DNA of 64,000 nucleotides, taken from contig NZ_JALDYX010000006.1 in the NCBI RefSeq assembly GCF_024267675.1, forward strand, positions 1 through 64,000, in the 5' to 3' direction. Positions 36,133-46,207 of this stretch are shown in pieces (within the stretch, counting starts at the first letter, position 1; each line of letters starts with the position of its first letter). Source of the DNA: Marinobacterium sedimentorum. GTDB lineage: Bacteria; Pseudomonadota; Gammaproteobacteria; Pseudomonadales; Balneatricaceae. The position numbers were made by a program, and so were the translations under genes. The notes below the pieces were generated by a model. The model did not search any database. It was not told the origin of the DNA and was given only the letters and a program-made list of their open reading frames with translations.

Positions 36133-37266
36133 ATGGCTGAAGCAAAACAACTGAGCGGCGCCGGTCTTCGTGGTCAGTCTGCCGGCGCAACTGCGCTCTG
36201 CACCGTGGGCCAGTCCGGTGCCGGCCTGACCTACCGTGGCTATGATATTAGCGAGCTTGCCGACAAGGCGCAGTTTGAAGAGGTCGCGTACCTGCTGCTG
36301 TATGGCAAGTTGCCGACCCGCGCTGAACTTGACGCTTACATCACCCGGCTCAAGGGCTATCGGGGTCTGCCCCAGGCGCTGAAAACCGTGCTGGAGCAGA
36401 TTCCGGCAGATGCCCATCCGATGGATGTAATGCGTACCGGCTGCTCGATGCTGGGCAACCTGGAAACGGAGCACAGCTTTGACGAACAGCATGATCATAT
36501 CGACCGCATGCTGGGCTGCTTCCCGTCGATCATCTGCTACTGGTACCGCTACAGTCACGAGGGCGTGCGCATTGAAACGGACGCGCCCGAAGTCGACTCC
36601 ATCGGTGGTCATTTTCTGACCTTGCTGCGGGGCGAAAAGCCGAACGAGTTGCACGAGCGTGTGATGAACGTGTCGCTGATCCTCTATGCCGAGCACGAAT
36701 TCAATGCCTCGACCTTTGCGGCCCGTGTCTGTGCCTCCACGCTATCCGACATCCATTCCAGCGTCACGGCTGCCATCGGCACGCTGCGCGGTCCGCTGCA
36801 TGGCGGTGCCAACGAGGCGGCCATGGAAATGATCGAGAACTGGGCTTCGGCGGACGAAGCCGAGCGCGAAATAATGGGCAAACTGGAACGTAAGGAAAAG
36901 ATCATGGGCTTCGGTCATGCGATCTACCGCGAGTCCGACCCGCGCAATGCCCTGATCAAGAAATGGTCCAAGCTGCTGGCGGACGAGGTGGACGATACGG
37001 TGCTGTATCCGGTTTCCGAGCGTTGCGAGGCCGTGATGTGGCGCGAGAAGAAGCTGTTCTGCAACGCCGACTTCTTCCATGCCTCGGCTTACCACTTCAT
37101 GGGCATCCCGACCAAGCTGTTTACGCCGATCTTTGTCTGTTCCCGCGTCAGCGGCTGGACCGCCCACATTATCGAGCAGCGTGCCAATAACCGCATTATC
37201 CGCCCCAGCGCCGATTATACGGGTCCTGATCACGCGGACTGGATTGCGATCGAAGATCGCGTCTGA
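36133..37266 (+). CDS. prpC: 2-methylcitrate synthase
   Basis: PrpC (377 aa) condenses propionyl-CoA with oxaloacetate to 2-methylcitrate. It is of the short type II-like citrate synthase family: AGLRGQSAGATALCTVG, LTYRGYDISELA, then LYAEHEFNASTFAARV with the first active-site His, GPLHGGANEAAMEMI with the second, and the GFGHAIYRESDPR block. The catalytic Asp lies in NADFFHASAYHFMGIP, and the CoA site is near FVCSRVSGWTAHIIEQ. ATG 36133 follows AGGAGAGACAGG. It lies between prpB and acnD in one operon. Confidence 0.96.
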   Translation: MAEAKQLSGAGLRGQSAGATALCTVGQSGAGLTYRGYDISELADKAQFEEVAYLLLYGKLPTRAELDAYITRLKGYRGLPQALKTVLEQIPADAHPMDVMRTGCSMLGNLETEHSFDEQHDHIDRMLGCFPSIICYWYRYSHEGVRIETDAPEVDSIGGHFLTLLRGEKPNELHERVMNVSLILYAEHEFNASTFAARVCASTLSDIHSSVTAAIGTLRGPLHGGANEAAMEMIENWASADEAEREIMGKLERKEKIMGFGHAIYRESDPRNALIKKWSKLLADEVDDTVLYPVSERCEAVMWREKKLFCNADFFHASAYHFMGIPTKLFTPIFVCSRVSGWTAHIIEQRANNRIIRPSADYTGPDHADWIAIEDRV

Positions 37267-37396
37267 TGCCCTGGGCGCTCGTACTGCGAGCGGCCCGTTC
37301 ACTTTTACGCTCAGCCAGACAGCCGCCGGCGATAATCCCTGAGGGGGTGATGTCGGCCATACCTGGCTGGGCGCCACTCGATGGAGTTCCGGCGCC

Positions 37397-39991
37397 ATGA
37401 ACACTCAATACCGTAAACCCCTGCCCGGCACCGCTCTGGATTATTTCGACACCCGTGCCGCCGTCGAAGCGATCCAGCCTGGCGCCTACGCCCAGCTTCC
37501 CTACACCTCCCGCGTACTGGCCGAAAACCTGGTGCGTCGTTGCGATCCCGCGACCCTGACCGACTCGCTCAAGCAGATCATCGAGCGCAAGCGCGAACTC
37601 GACTTTCCCTGGTTCCCGGCCCGCGTGGTGTGCCACGACATCCTGGGTCAGACGGCGCTGGTGGATCTCGCCGGCCTGCGCGATGCCATTGCCGAGCAGG
37701 GCGGCGATCCGTCCAAGGTCAATCCGGTGGTACCGACGCAGCTGATTGTCGATCACTCCCTGGCCGTGGAGTACGGCGGTTTTGAAAAGGATGCCTTTGA
37801 CAAGAACCGCAGCATCGAAGACCGTCGCAACGAAGACCGTTTCCACTTTATCAACTGGACCAAGAAGGCGTTCAAGAACGTCGATGTTATTCCGCCCGGT
37901 AACGGCATCATGCACCAGATCAACCTGGAGAAAATGTCGCCGGTGGTGCAGACCCGCGATGGCGTGGCCTTCCCGGATACCCTGGTGGGTACCGACAGTC
38001 ACACGCCCCACGTCGATGCCCTGGGTGTCATTGCCATCGGTGTTGGCGGCCTGGAAGCCGAAAGCGTGATGCTCGGCCGTGCCTCCTGGATGCGCCTGCC
38101 GGACATCATTGGTGTCGAGCTGACCGGTCGCCGTCAGCCCGGCATTACGGCTACCGATATAGTGCTTGCAGTCACCGAATTCCTGCGCGCCCAGAAGGTC
38201 GTATCGTCCTACCTGGAATTCTTCGGTGAAGGTGTGGCGGCGCTGACCCTGGGCGACCGGGCCACCATCTCCAACATGACGCCGGAGTTTGGCGCCTCGG
38301 CAGCGATGTTCTATATCGACGAGCAGACCATCGACTATCTGCGCATTACCGGGCGTGAAGACGAGCAGGTCAAGCTGGTGGAAAACTACGCCAAAACCAC
38401 CGGCCTCTGGGCAGACAGCCTGGTGGACGCGCAGTACGAGCGTGTGCTGAAATTTGACCTGTCGAGCGTGGGCCGCAATATTGCCGGCCCTTCGAATCCC
38501 CATGCGCGGGTGCCGACCTCCGAACTTGCCGCCCGCGGCATTTCCGGCACGGTGGAGAACGAGCCGGGCCTGATGCCGGATGGCGCTGTGATCATCGCCG
38601 CCATCACCAGCTGCACCAACACCAGCAACCCGCGCAACGTGATTGCCGCCGGCCTGTTGGCGCGCAATGCCAATGCCCGTGGCCTGACCCGCAAGCCCTG
38701 GGTGAAGACCTCCCTGGCGCCGGGCTCCAAAGCCGTGCAGCTGTATCTGGAAGACGCCAAGCTGCTGCCGGAGCTGGAACAGCTGGGCTTTGGCATCGTC
38801 GGCTTTGCCTGCACCACCTGCAACGGCATGAGTGGTGCGCTGGACCCGAAAATTCAGCAGGAAGTGATCGATCGCGACCTGTACGCGACGGCGGTGCTGT
38901 CGGGTAACCGCAACTTCGATGGCCGTATTCATCCCTATGCCAAACAGGCTTTCCTGGCTTCACCGCCGCTGGTAGTGGCCTACGCCATCGCCGGTACTAT
39001 CCGCTTTGATATCGAAAAGGATGTGCTGGGCATCGACAAGGAAGGCAAGCCGGTGACGCTGAAGGATCTGTGGCCGAGTGACGAAGAAATTGATGCGATT
39101 GTGAAAGCCAGCGTCAAGCCTGAGCAATTCCGCCAGGTATACATCCCGATGTTTGCCGTCGAGGAGGACAACGGCGAGCAGGTGACGCCGCTGTACGACT
39201 GGCGCCCGCAGAGCACCTATATCCGACGCCCGCCCTACTGGGAAGGCGCGCTGGCCGGTGAGCGCAGCATGAAGGGTATGCGTCCGCTGGCAGTGCTGGG
39301 CGACAACATCACCACCGATCACCTGTCGCCCTCCAATGCGATCCTGCTGGACAGCGCCGCCGGCGCCTACCTCGACAAGATGGGCCTGCCGGAGGTGGAT
39401 TTCAACTCCTACGCCACGCACCGCGGTGACCACCTGACGGCGCAGCGCGCGACCTTTGCCAATCCCAAGCTGTTCAACGAAATGGTGCAGGAAAACGGCA
39501 AGGTGAAGCAGGGTTCACTGGCCCGTATCGAGCCCGAAGGCAAGGTATCGCGCATGTGGGAGGCCATCGAGACCTATATTGAGCGCAAGCAGCCGCTGAT
39601 CATTGTGGCCGGTGCCGACTATGGCCAGGGATCGTCCCGTGACTGGGCGGCCAAGGGGGTGCGTCTGGCCGGTGTCGAGGTGATCCTGGCCGAAGGCTTC
39701 GAGCGCATCCATCGCACCAACCTGGTGGGCATGGGGGTGCTGCCGCTGGAGTTTATGCCGGGCGAGAACCGTCATAGTTACGCCATCGACGGTACCGAAA
39801 CCTATGATGTGATCGGCGAGCCGACACCCCGTGCCGCGCTGACGCTGGTGATCAACCGTCGCAACGGCGAGCGTGTCGAGGTGCCGGTGCGCTGCCGCCT
39901 GGATACCGCCGAGGAAGTGTCGATCTATGCCGCCGGCGGTGTGCTGCAGCGCTTTGCGCAGGACTTTCTTGAGTCCAGCGTCAGCGCCTGA
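37397..39991 (+). CDS. acnD: Fe/S-dependent 2-methylcitrate dehydratase AcnD
   Basis: AcnD (864 aa) is an aconitase-family enzyme that dehydrates 2-methylcitrate to a 2-methylaconitate isomer; PrpF then converts this to the form aconitase can hydrate. The 4Fe-4S ligands are Cys in SCTNTSNPRN and the CTTC pair of GFACTTCNGMSG. Other aconitase signatures are VGTDSHTPHVDALGVIAIGVGGLEAE and YGQGSSRDWAAKG in the C-terminal swivel domain. Length is typical of AcnD, shorter than AcnA. ATG 37397 has GGAG upstream. It occupies the position that prpD has in enterics. Confidence 0.95.
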   Translation: MNTQYRKPLPGTALDYFDTRAAVEAIQPGAYAQLPYTSRVLAENLVRRCDPATLTDSLKQIIERKRELDFPWFPARVVCHDILGQTALVDLAGLRDAIAEQGGDPSKVNPVVPTQLIVDHSLAVEYGGFEKDAFDKNRSIEDRRNEDRFHFINWTKKAFKNVDVIPPGNGIMHQINLEKMSPVVQTRDGVAFPDTLVGTDSHTPHVDALGVIAIGVGGLEAESVMLGRASWMRLPDIIGVELTGRRQPGITATDIVLAVTEFLRAQKVVSSYLEFFGEGVAALTLGDRATISNMTPEFGASAAMFYIDEQTIDYLRITGREDEQVKLVENYAKTTGLWADSLVDAQYERVLKFDLSSVGRNIAGPSNPHARVPTSELAARGISGTVENEPGLMPDGAVIIAAITSCTNTSNPRNVIAAGLLARNANARGLTRKPWVKTSLAPGSKAVQLYLEDAKLLPELEQLGFGIVGFACTTCNGMSGALDPKIQQEVIDRDLYATAVLSGNRNFDGRIHPYAKQAFLASPPLVVAYAIAGTIRFDIEKDVLGIDKEGKPVTLKDLWPSDEEIDAIVKASVKPEQFRQVYIPMFAVEEDNGEQVTPLYDWRPQSTYIRRPPYWEGALAGERSMKGMRPLAVLGDNITTDHLSPSNAILLDSAAGAYLDKMGLPEVDFNSYATHRGDHLTAQRATFANPKLFNEMVQENGKVKQGSLARIEPEGKVSRMWEAIETYIERKQPLIIVAGADYGQGSSRDWAAKGVRLAGVEVILAEGFERIHRTNLVGMGVLPLEFMPGENRHSYAIDGTETYDVIGEPTPRAALTLVINRRNGERVEVPVRCRLDTAEEVSIYAAGGVLQRFAQDFLESSVSA

Positions 39992-40043
39992 TCGGTTCGA
40001 GCGGGCGCCCTGGCGGCGTCCGCACTCTCTAGGAGTTCAGATA

Positions 40044-41249
40044 ATGTCCCACGTACCCCAGATTAGCTCTCCACAGATAAAGATTCCTGCTACCTACATG
40101 CGTGGCGGCACCAGCAAGGGCGTGTTTTTCAATCTTAGCGATCTGCCGGAAGCCGCCCAGGTGCCGGGTGCGGCGCGTGATGCGCTGCTGCTGCGGGTGA
40201 TCGGCAGTCCCGACCCCTACGGCAAGCAGACCGATGGCATGGGGGGCGCCACCTCCAGTACCAGCAAGACCGTTATCCTGTCCAAAAGTACCCAGCCGGA
40301 TCACGATGTCGATTACCTGTTCGGACAGGTGTCCATCGATAAGCCCTTCGTCGACTGGAGTGGCAACTGCGGCAATCTCACCGCCGCGGTGGGTTCCTTT
40401 GCCATCAGCAGTGGTCTGGTTGATGCCAGTCGCGTCCCTGAAAATGGCGTCGCCGTTGTGCGTATCTGGCAGGCCAACATCCGCAAGACCATCATTGCCC
40501 ATGTGCCTATGACCAATGCTGCGGTGCAGGAAACCGGTGATTTCGAACTCGACGGTGTGACCTTCCCGGCGGCGGAGGTGCAGGTCGAGTTCATGGACCC
40601 GGCCGATGGCGAGGGGGCTATGTTCCCGACCGGCAACCTGGTGGATGATCTGGAGGTGCCGGATGCGGTGGTTGCAGGCGGCGTGATTCGCGCCACCCTG
40701 ATCAATGCCGGTATCCCGACCATCTTTGTGAATGCGGCTGATCTTGGCTATAGCGGTACCGAGCTGCAGGATGCGATCAACGGTGACGAGCAGGCCCTGG
40801 CCCGGTTCGAGACCCTGCGTGCCTATGGTGCGCTGCGCATGGGGCTGATTTCAAATCTGGAGGAAGCCGCCACCCGCCAGCACACGCCCAAGGTCGCTTT
40901 TGTTGCGGGGCCTGCGGCCTATGTCTCGTCCAGCGGGAAGCAGGTTACGGCAGGGGATGTAGACCTGCTGGTGCGGGCGCTGTCCATGGGCAAGCTGCAC
41001 CATGCCATGATGGGCACGGCTGCCGTGGCCATAGGTACCGCTGCTGCGGTGCCGGGCACCCTGGTCAATCTGGCCGCCGGCGGCGGTGCGCGCACTGCGG
41101 TACGCTTTGGGCATCCGTCGGGCACGCTGCGGGTCGGTGCCCAGGCCAGTCAGGTCGGGGACGACTGGGTGGTACTCAAGGCCGCCATGAGCCGCAGTGC
41201 CCGGGTATTGATGGAAGGCTGGGTGCGAGTACCGGGCGACGCTTTCTGA
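40044..41249 (+). CDS. prpF: 2-methylaconitate cis-trans isomerase PrpF
   Basis: PrpF (401 aa) isomerises the product of AcnD to cis-2-methylaconitate and is needed when AcnD replaces PrpD. ATG 40044 follows AGGAG. The family start IKIPATYMRGGTSKGVFFNLSDLP is clear, with the conserved Lys of TSKG. Other blocks are VDWSGNCGNLTAAVG and FVNAADLGYSGTELQ. The fold is a diaminopimelate epimerase-like double domain. It is the last gene of the operon and is followed by a hairpin terminator at 41303. No prpD or prpE is linked. Confidence 0.95.
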   Translation: MSHVPQISSPQIKIPATYMRGGTSKGVFFNLSDLPEAAQVPGAARDALLLRVIGSPDPYGKQTDGMGGATSSTSKTVILSKSTQPDHDVDYLFGQVSIDKPFVDWSGNCGNLTAAVGSFAISSGLVDASRVPENGVAVVRIWQANIRKTIIAHVPMTNAAVQETGDFELDGVTFPAAEVQVEFMDPADGEGAMFPTGNLVDDLEVPDAVVAGGVIRATLINAGIPTIFVNAADLGYSGTELQDAINGDEQALARFETLRAYGALRMGLISNLEEAATRQHTPKVAFVAGPAAYVSSSGKQVTAGDVDLLVRALSMGKLHHAMMGTAAVAIGTAAAVPGTLVNLAAGGGARTAVRFGHPSGTLRVGAQASQVGDDWVVLKAAMSRSARVLMEGWVRVPGDAF

Positions 41250-41302
41250 TAGCGCGCCGGTTCCGTAGATTTACGCAAAGGCTCTCTGAATGCCCGCGCA
41301 GC

Positions 41303-41344
41303 AAGGCCCCGTTATTAACTATTCACTTATTACGGGGCCTTTTT
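41303..41344 (+). terminator. Intrinsic terminator of the prp operon
   Basis: A 10-bp stem, AAGGCCCCGT paired with ACGGGGCCTT, around a 19-nt loop, ending in a TTTTT run. It lies 53 nt after prpF and before the convergent ppsR gene. Confidence 0.8.
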
Positions 41345-41367
41345 GTGGCCGGGCGCTTCGGGCCCGT

Positions 41368-42183
41368 CTAGAGCTGGCGCACCAGCCGGGCTTCGGAAAT
41401 GATACGGGTGGCGATTTCCTCCACCGAAAAGGTGGTGGTATTGATGCAGGGGATCTTTTCCTGGCGAAACAGCCGCTCGATGGTGCGCACCTCCAGAGTG
41501 CACTGATCGAGAGAGGCGTAGCGGCTGTTGGGGCGGCGCTCGTGGCGAATGGCCGCCAGCTGGAAGGGGTCTATGGTGAGGCCGTACAGCTTGGCGCGGT
41601 GGGGCTCCAGGGCGTTGGGCAGGCCCTGCAGCGTCATATCCTCTTCGGTGAAGGGGTAGTTGGCCGCGCGTATGCCGTATTGCATCGCCATATAAAGGCA
41701 GCTGGGCGTTTTGCCCGAGCGCGACACGCCCACCAGAATGATGTCGGCACGGTCGTACTGCTGGGTGCGGGCGCCATCGTCGTTGTCGATGGCGAAATTA
41801 ACCGATTCTATCCGATCCTTGTAGCGGTTCATTTCCTGGATGCTGTGGGACTTGCCAACCGTATAGGTTGAGTGGACGCCCAGTTCTTTCTCCAGGGGCT
41901 TTATGAAGGTCGCGAACACATCAATCATCATGCCGTTGCACTGGGCAATACAGGCGCGTATGTCCTCATTGACGATGGTGTCCAGAATGATGGGGCGAAC
42001 CTGATCCTCTTCTACTGCCGCGTTAATCTGCAGCGCCACGGCATGGGCCTTTTCAAGGGTGTCTATATAGGGCAGCGTGACCTTTTTGAACTCAATACCA
42101 TCGAACTGCGACAGCAGGCTATTGCCCAGGGTTCCGGCGGTAATTCCTGTGCCGTCCGAAATAAAGAATGCGGTACGTTTCAT
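41368..42183 (-). CDS. ppsR: PEP synthetase regulatory protein (kinase/pyrophosphorylase)
   Basis: PpsR (271 aa, DUF299) both inactivates PpsA by ADP-dependent threonine phosphorylation and reactivates it by phosphate-dependent dephosphorylation. The P-loop is [17 protein letters not shown] near residue 155. Other family blocks are [22 protein letters not shown] at the N-terminus and YPFTEEDM. It is divergent from its substrate gene ppsA across 207 nt, the usual arrangement. The direction also makes it convergent with the prp operon, which matters because PrpB yields pyruvate, the PpsA substrate. Confidence 0.95.
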   Translation of the reverse strand: MKRTAFFISDGTGITAGTLGNSLLSQFDGIEFKKVTLPYIDTLEKAHAVALQINAAVEEDQVRPIILDTIVNEDIRACIAQCNGMMIDVFATFIKPLEKELGVHSTYTVGKSHSIQEMNRYKDRIESVNFAIDNDDGARTQQYDRADIILVGVSRSGKTPSCLYMAMQYGIRAANYPFTEEDMTLQGLPNALEPHRAKLYGLTIDPFQLAAIRHERRPNSRYASLDQCTLEVRTIERLFRQEKIPCINTTTFSVEEIATRIISEARLVRQL

Positions 42184-42390
42184 GGTGTGCGTCCAGGTTG
42201 TGGGGGGCGCTGGGGTGGGACTTTGCGGCTTGCAAACCGCTGAATTCTGGCACTATAACAGATTTTTACGTAGTTAAATTACATCCCCCCTGGCGGCGAT
42301 TTTCTGTTAAAACTGCAGTATTATCCCGGCTGATTCCGTAGTTTGCGGGCGGTTTGGCAGTACTCACTAAGGGCAACAGGAGAACGCATT

Positions 42391-44781
42391 TTGCAGCATT
42401 ATGTACAGCGCCTAGACCAGGTTGGTATGGCAGATGTCGATACCGTGGGCGGGAAAAATGCATCCTTGGGTGAGATGATCAGCCAGTTGAGTGCGGCCGG
42501 CGTTCGGGTGCCCACGGGGTTTGCCACTACGGCCCAGGCGTATCGTGATTTTCTGGCGTTTGAGGGTCTTTCGCAGCGCATCGAAGATACGCTCGAAACA
42601 CTGGATGCTGATGATGTGCAGGCGCTGGCGCTTACCGGCCGCAAAATCCGCCAGTGGATTCTCGAAGCGCCGCTGCAGCCGGAGCTGGAAGGTGCCATTG
42701 AAACCGCCTTTGCCGAAATGACCCAGGGCAACGCGGAGATGGCGGTGGCGGTACGTTCATCCGCCACGGCAGAAGATCTGCCGGACGCCTCCTTTGCCGG
42801 CCAGCAGGAAACCTTTCTGAATATCCGCGGGCTGGACAACGTCAAGCATGCCATCCGCGAAGTCTTTGCGTCCCTGTATAACGACCGCGCCATCTCCTAC
42901 CGCGTGCATCAGGGCTACGAGCATATTGATGTTGCTCTGTCCGCCGGTATACAGCGCATGGTGCGCAGCGAAACCGGTGCTGCGGGCGTCATGTTTACGC
43001 TGGATACGGAGTCTGGCTTTCAGCACGCAGTCTTTATCACTTCCGCCTATGGATTGGGTGAGACTGTGGTGCAGGGCGCTGTGAATCCCGATGAGTTCTA
43101 TGTATTCAAACCGACCCTGAGCCAGAAGGTGCCCTCCATCCTGCGCCGCAACCTGGGCTCCAAGGCGATCAAGATGATCTATACGGCTGATGGCCGTGCC
43201 GGCAAGGCGGTGGCAACCGTTGAGGTGCCCCTGGCACAGCGCAGCAAGTTCTCCATTACCGATGCCGATGTTGAAGGCCTGGCGCGCATTGCGGTCATTA
43301 TTGAAGATCACTACGGCCGGCCGATGGATATCGAGTGGGCCAAGGACGGTGATGACGGCCAGCTGTATATAGTGCAGGCGCGGCCAGAAACGGTCAAAAG
43401 CCTGGCCCAGGGCAATGTGATTGAGCGTTACCTGCTGCAGGAAAAGGGCGAGGTGCTGGCTCAGGGGCGCTCAATAGGGCATCGCATCGGCTCGGGGCCC
43501 GTGCGGCTGGTGAGCGACCTGAGCCAGATGCATCTGGTGCAGCCCGGTGATGTGCTGGTCACCGACATGACGGACCCGGACTGGGAACCGGTCATGAAGC
43601 GCGCGGCGGCCATCGTCACCAACCGCGGTGGCCGTACCTGTCATGCGGCCATTATTGCCCGTGAGCTCGGCATTCCCGCTATCGTTGGTTGCGGCGATGC
43701 CACCGAACTGCTGACTGAGGGGCAGCCGGTGACGGTGTCCTGCGCAGAAGGGGATACCGGCTGGGTATACGAGGGTGAACTGAGCTTCGAGCATCAGACC
43801 AACAGCGTGGTATCCATGCCGCCGTTGCCGTTCGATGTGATGATGAACGTAGGCAATCCGGACCGTGCCTTCGATTTTCAGGCGTTGCCCAACGCCGGTG
43901 TCGGCCTGGCGCGGCTGGAGTTTATTATTAATCGCATGATTGGTGTGCACCCCAAGGCGTTGCTGAATTTCGATAGCCAGACGCCGGAATTGCAGCAGAC
44001 GATAAAACGCCGCATCGCAGGCTATGCAGGCCCGGTGGAGTTTTACATCGACAAGCTGGTGGAAGGTGTTTCGACCCTGGCGGCGGCCTTCTATCCAAAA
44101 AAAGTCATAGTGCGTATGTCGGACTTCAAGTCCAATGAATACGGTCATCTGATCGGTGGCGCCGAGTTTGAACCCAGCGAAGAAAACCCGATGCTGGGGT
44201 TTCGCGGTGCGGCGCGCTATATCTCGGAGTCGTTCCGTGACTGCTTTGAGCTTGAGTGTCGGGCGCTGAAATACGTGCGTGACACCATGCGCCTGACCAA
44301 TGTCGAGATTATGATTCCCTTTGTGCGCACCCCGGGTGAGGCGCGTCAGGTGGTTGAGCTGCTGGCCGACAATGGCTTGCGTCGGGGGGAGAATGGTCTG
44401 CGCCTGATCATGATGTGTGAAATTCCCTCCAACGCATTGCTGGCCGACCAGTTTCTGGAATACTTCGACGGTTTCTCCATCGGCTCCAATGACCTGACCC
44501 AGCTGACCCTGGGGCTGGATCGCGACTCGGGCGTGATCGCGCACCTGTTCGACGAGCGTAACGAGGCGGTGAAAAAACTGCTGTCCATGGCGATCGATGC
44601 CTGTCGCAGCCAGGGCAAGTATATCGGCATCTGTGGTCAGGGCCCGTCTGATCATCCGGATCTGGCCCAGTGGCTGATGGAGCAGGGGATTAACAGCGTG
44701 TCACTGAACCCGGATTCGGTGCTGGATACCTGGTTCTTCCTGGCCAATCATCTGCAAGACGCAGCGGAGTCCCGGGCTTAA
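42391..44781 (+). CDS. ppsA: Phosphoenolpyruvate synthase (pyruvate, water dikinase)
   Basis: PpsA (796 aa) converts pyruvate and ATP to PEP, AMP and phosphate for gluconeogenesis. I start it at TTG 42391: CAGGAG lies 8 nt upstream, and [29 protein letters not shown] then matches pseudomonad enzymes. The nucleotide-binding domain has [23 protein letters not shown]. The swivel domain carries the phospho-His in [21 protein letters not shown]. The PEP-utilising barrel has [23 protein letters not shown] and the active Cys in [11 protein letters not shown]. Regulation by the adjacent ppsR product is expected. Confidence 0.96.
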   Translation: MQHYVQRLDQVGMADVDTVGGKNASLGEMISQLSAAGVRVPTGFATTAQAYRDFLAFEGLSQRIEDTLETLDADDVQALALTGRKIRQWILEAPLQPELEGAIETAFAEMTQGNAEMAVAVRSSATAEDLPDASFAGQQETFLNIRGLDNVKHAIREVFASLYNDRAISYRVHQGYEHIDVALSAGIQRMVRSETGAAGVMFTLDTESGFQHAVFITSAYGLGETVVQGAVNPDEFYVFKPTLSQKVPSILRRNLGSKAIKMIYTADGRAGKAVATVEVPLAQRSKFSITDADVEGLARIAVIIEDHYGRPMDIEWAKDGDDGQLYIVQARPETVKSLAQGNVIERYLLQEKGEVLAQGRSIGHRIGSGPVRLVSDLSQMHLVQPGDVLVTDMTDPDWEPVMKRAAAIVTNRGGRTCHAAIIARELGIPAIVGCGDATELLTEGQPVTVSCAEGDTGWVYEGELSFEHQTNSVVSMPPLPFDVMMNVGNPDRAFDFQALPNAGVGLARLEFIINRMIGVHPKALLNFDSQTPELQQTIKRRIAGYAGPVEFYIDKLVEGVSTLAAAFYPKKVIVRMSDFKSNEYGHLIGGAEFEPSEENPMLGFRGAARYISESFRDCFELECRALKYVRDTMRLTNVEIMIPFVRTPGEARQVVELLADNGLRRGENGLRLIMMCEIPSNALLADQFLEYFDGFSIGSNDLTQLTLGLDRDSGVIAHLFDERNEAVKKLLSMAIDACRSQGKYIGICGQGPSDHPDLAQWLMEQGINSVSLNPDSVLDTWFFLANHLQDAAESRA

Positions 44782-45106
44782 GGGCCTGTCAGCCATAGTA
44801 CTTTTGTCATGAAATGTGCGCTTTAATGGCTGGCAGCATTGGTCTGCCCGTCTGGACGACGCGGTCGAAGCGCCAGCTTGGCAATAGGTGACAGCAGTGA
44901 TTTGGCTGCGACAGGGCCGTGCAGCTTTTCCTGTCTTTTGCGTTTGGCCTGTTTTTTGACGGGGCGCGAAAAATATTTCCACAATGATTCAGCGGCCTTA
45001 GGGCCGCTTTTTTTACTTTGTTTATTTATACCGTTATCTACTGTCTGGGGCCGGATCTACAGCGCGGTGGTTTGGCTGTGCGCAGGTCGTTAACCTGGGT
45101 ATCGAT
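44782..45106. other. ppsA 3' region: imperfect inverted repeat and possible small ORF
   Basis: An 11-bp stem with one wobble (44786-44796/44826-44836) follows ppsA closely but has no T-run. On the minus strand 44984-44823 is a TTG-started 53-codon frame giving a very basic peptide (MWKYFSRPVKKQAKRKRQEK at its start). I cannot assign it to a family and it may be chance. A true terminator follows at 44991. Confidence 0.35.
44991..45014 (+). terminator. Intrinsic terminator downstream of ppsA
   Basis: AGCGGCC-TTAG-GGCCGCT is a perfect 7-bp stem followed by a run of at least seven T residues. Confidence 0.8.
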
Positions 45107-46084
45107 TCAGAGTACGCACTCGACATGGGCAGGCAGGGGCATGGCGGCGAAGGTCTGTCGCAGCAGCAGTAGCATGGCGTGGGCGGCGGGGCTGAGGGAG
45201 CGGCCACGGCGGCGGATGATATAAAGATCGCGGTAGAGAGCCGGTTCCGACAACGGCCTAAAGGTGAGGTGCTCGAAGGAGCGGGTGCCGGCGGCCAGTG
45301 CCGGCAGTACGGACAAGCCGATGCCGGCTTCCACCAGTGCGGCCAGGCCCGCCGGGTTGGATACTTCGATGGCCGGGTGATCGAGCCCCAGGCGGATGGC
45401 GTTGCCGGCCGGTGTTTGCGCCAGCTGGGCGCGGATGCCGGTATCGGCCGAAAGCATCAGCAGCTCTTCGTCTGCCAGTGCCTGCCAGGGCAGCGCTGTC
45501 TCTGTGGGCGCTGTCGAGGCGGGCGAGTCAGCCGGGGCGGGCTCATCAAATCGGTGGCCGCGGTTGAAAACCACGCCAAAGCGGTCACGCAGAATTGGGG
45601 TGTAGCTCAGGTCGGGCTGATCGGAATGGTTGCCCCCCACGCCGAAGTCCACATCATTGGCCAGCACGTGCTGCTCGATGCCGGCGGCGCTGTCGTCGCG
45701 TAGCAGAATGCCGATATTGGCGTGGCGGGCACGGTAGGCTTGCACCACGGCAGGCAGCAGGCAGGCGATGGTCGAGGGAGACGCTGCGATGCCCACCTGG
45801 CCATGCTGGTGCTCTGCCACGGCCTGCAAGTCGGACAAGGCGGTATCAAAGTCCGACAGTAGCCGTTCGGCCACGGGCAGAAAACGTTCGCCCTCGGGGT
45901 TGAGCAGTACCCGTCGGGTCGTGCGATCCAGCAGGATCAGGCCGCTTTGCTGCTCCAGCTGCTTGATGGTGGCGGTGAGCGACGACTGGGTCAGATGCAG
46001 GTGCTTGGCGGCCTGGGTAAAGCTGCCCTGATGGGCCACGGCGACAAAGGCGCGCAGATGCCGGATTGAAATATTATTCGCCAT
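45107..46084 (-). CDS. LysR family transcriptional regulator next to ydiJ
   Basis: A 325-aa regulator with a standard LysR helix-turn-helix (ISIRHLRAFVAVAHQGSFTQAAKHLHLTQSSLTATIKQLEQQSGLILLDRTTRRVLL) and an effector domain from about residue 95 (GQVGIAASPSTIACLLPAVVQAYRARHANI). A low-complexity Ala/Pro/Thr insert near residue 190 (PADSPASTAPTETALP) is unusual. It is divergent from ydiJ across a 123-nt AT-rich gap, so ydiJ is its likely target; the effector could be a 2-hydroxy acid, which is inference only. Confidence 0.9.
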   Translation of the reverse strand: MANNISIRHLRAFVAVAHQGSFTQAAKHLHLTQSSLTATIKQLEQQSGLILLDRTTRRVLLNPEGERFLPVAERLLSDFDTALSDLQAVAEHQHGQVGIAASPSTIACLLPAVVQAYRARHANIGILLRDDSAAGIEQHVLANDVDFGVGGNHSDQPDLSYTPILRDRFGVVFNRGHRFDEPAPADSPASTAPTETALPWQALADEELLMLSADTGIRAQLAQTPAGNAIRLGLDHPAIEVSNPAGLAALVEAGIGLSVLPALAAGTRSFEHLTFRPLSEPALYRDLYIIRRRGRSLSPAAHAMLLLLRQTFAAMPLPAHVECVL

Positions 46085-46207
46085 TAGTTATCAATCTATT
46101 AACTTTTAGCGTTTGAATGATAAATTCGAATTCTGCATCATAGCGTCCATACAGACAATCCCGCACACCCATAAACCCGGGATGCGATTGCGAGGACGCG
46201 CGAGCCC

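Noticed and set aside
37196..38932. A 578-codon antisense frame opposite acnD
   Set aside because: It is a shadow of acnD with no domain or signal of its own.
34293..41249. Propionate operon judged incomplete because prpD is missing
   Set aside because: AcnD with PrpF is an established replacement for PrpD.
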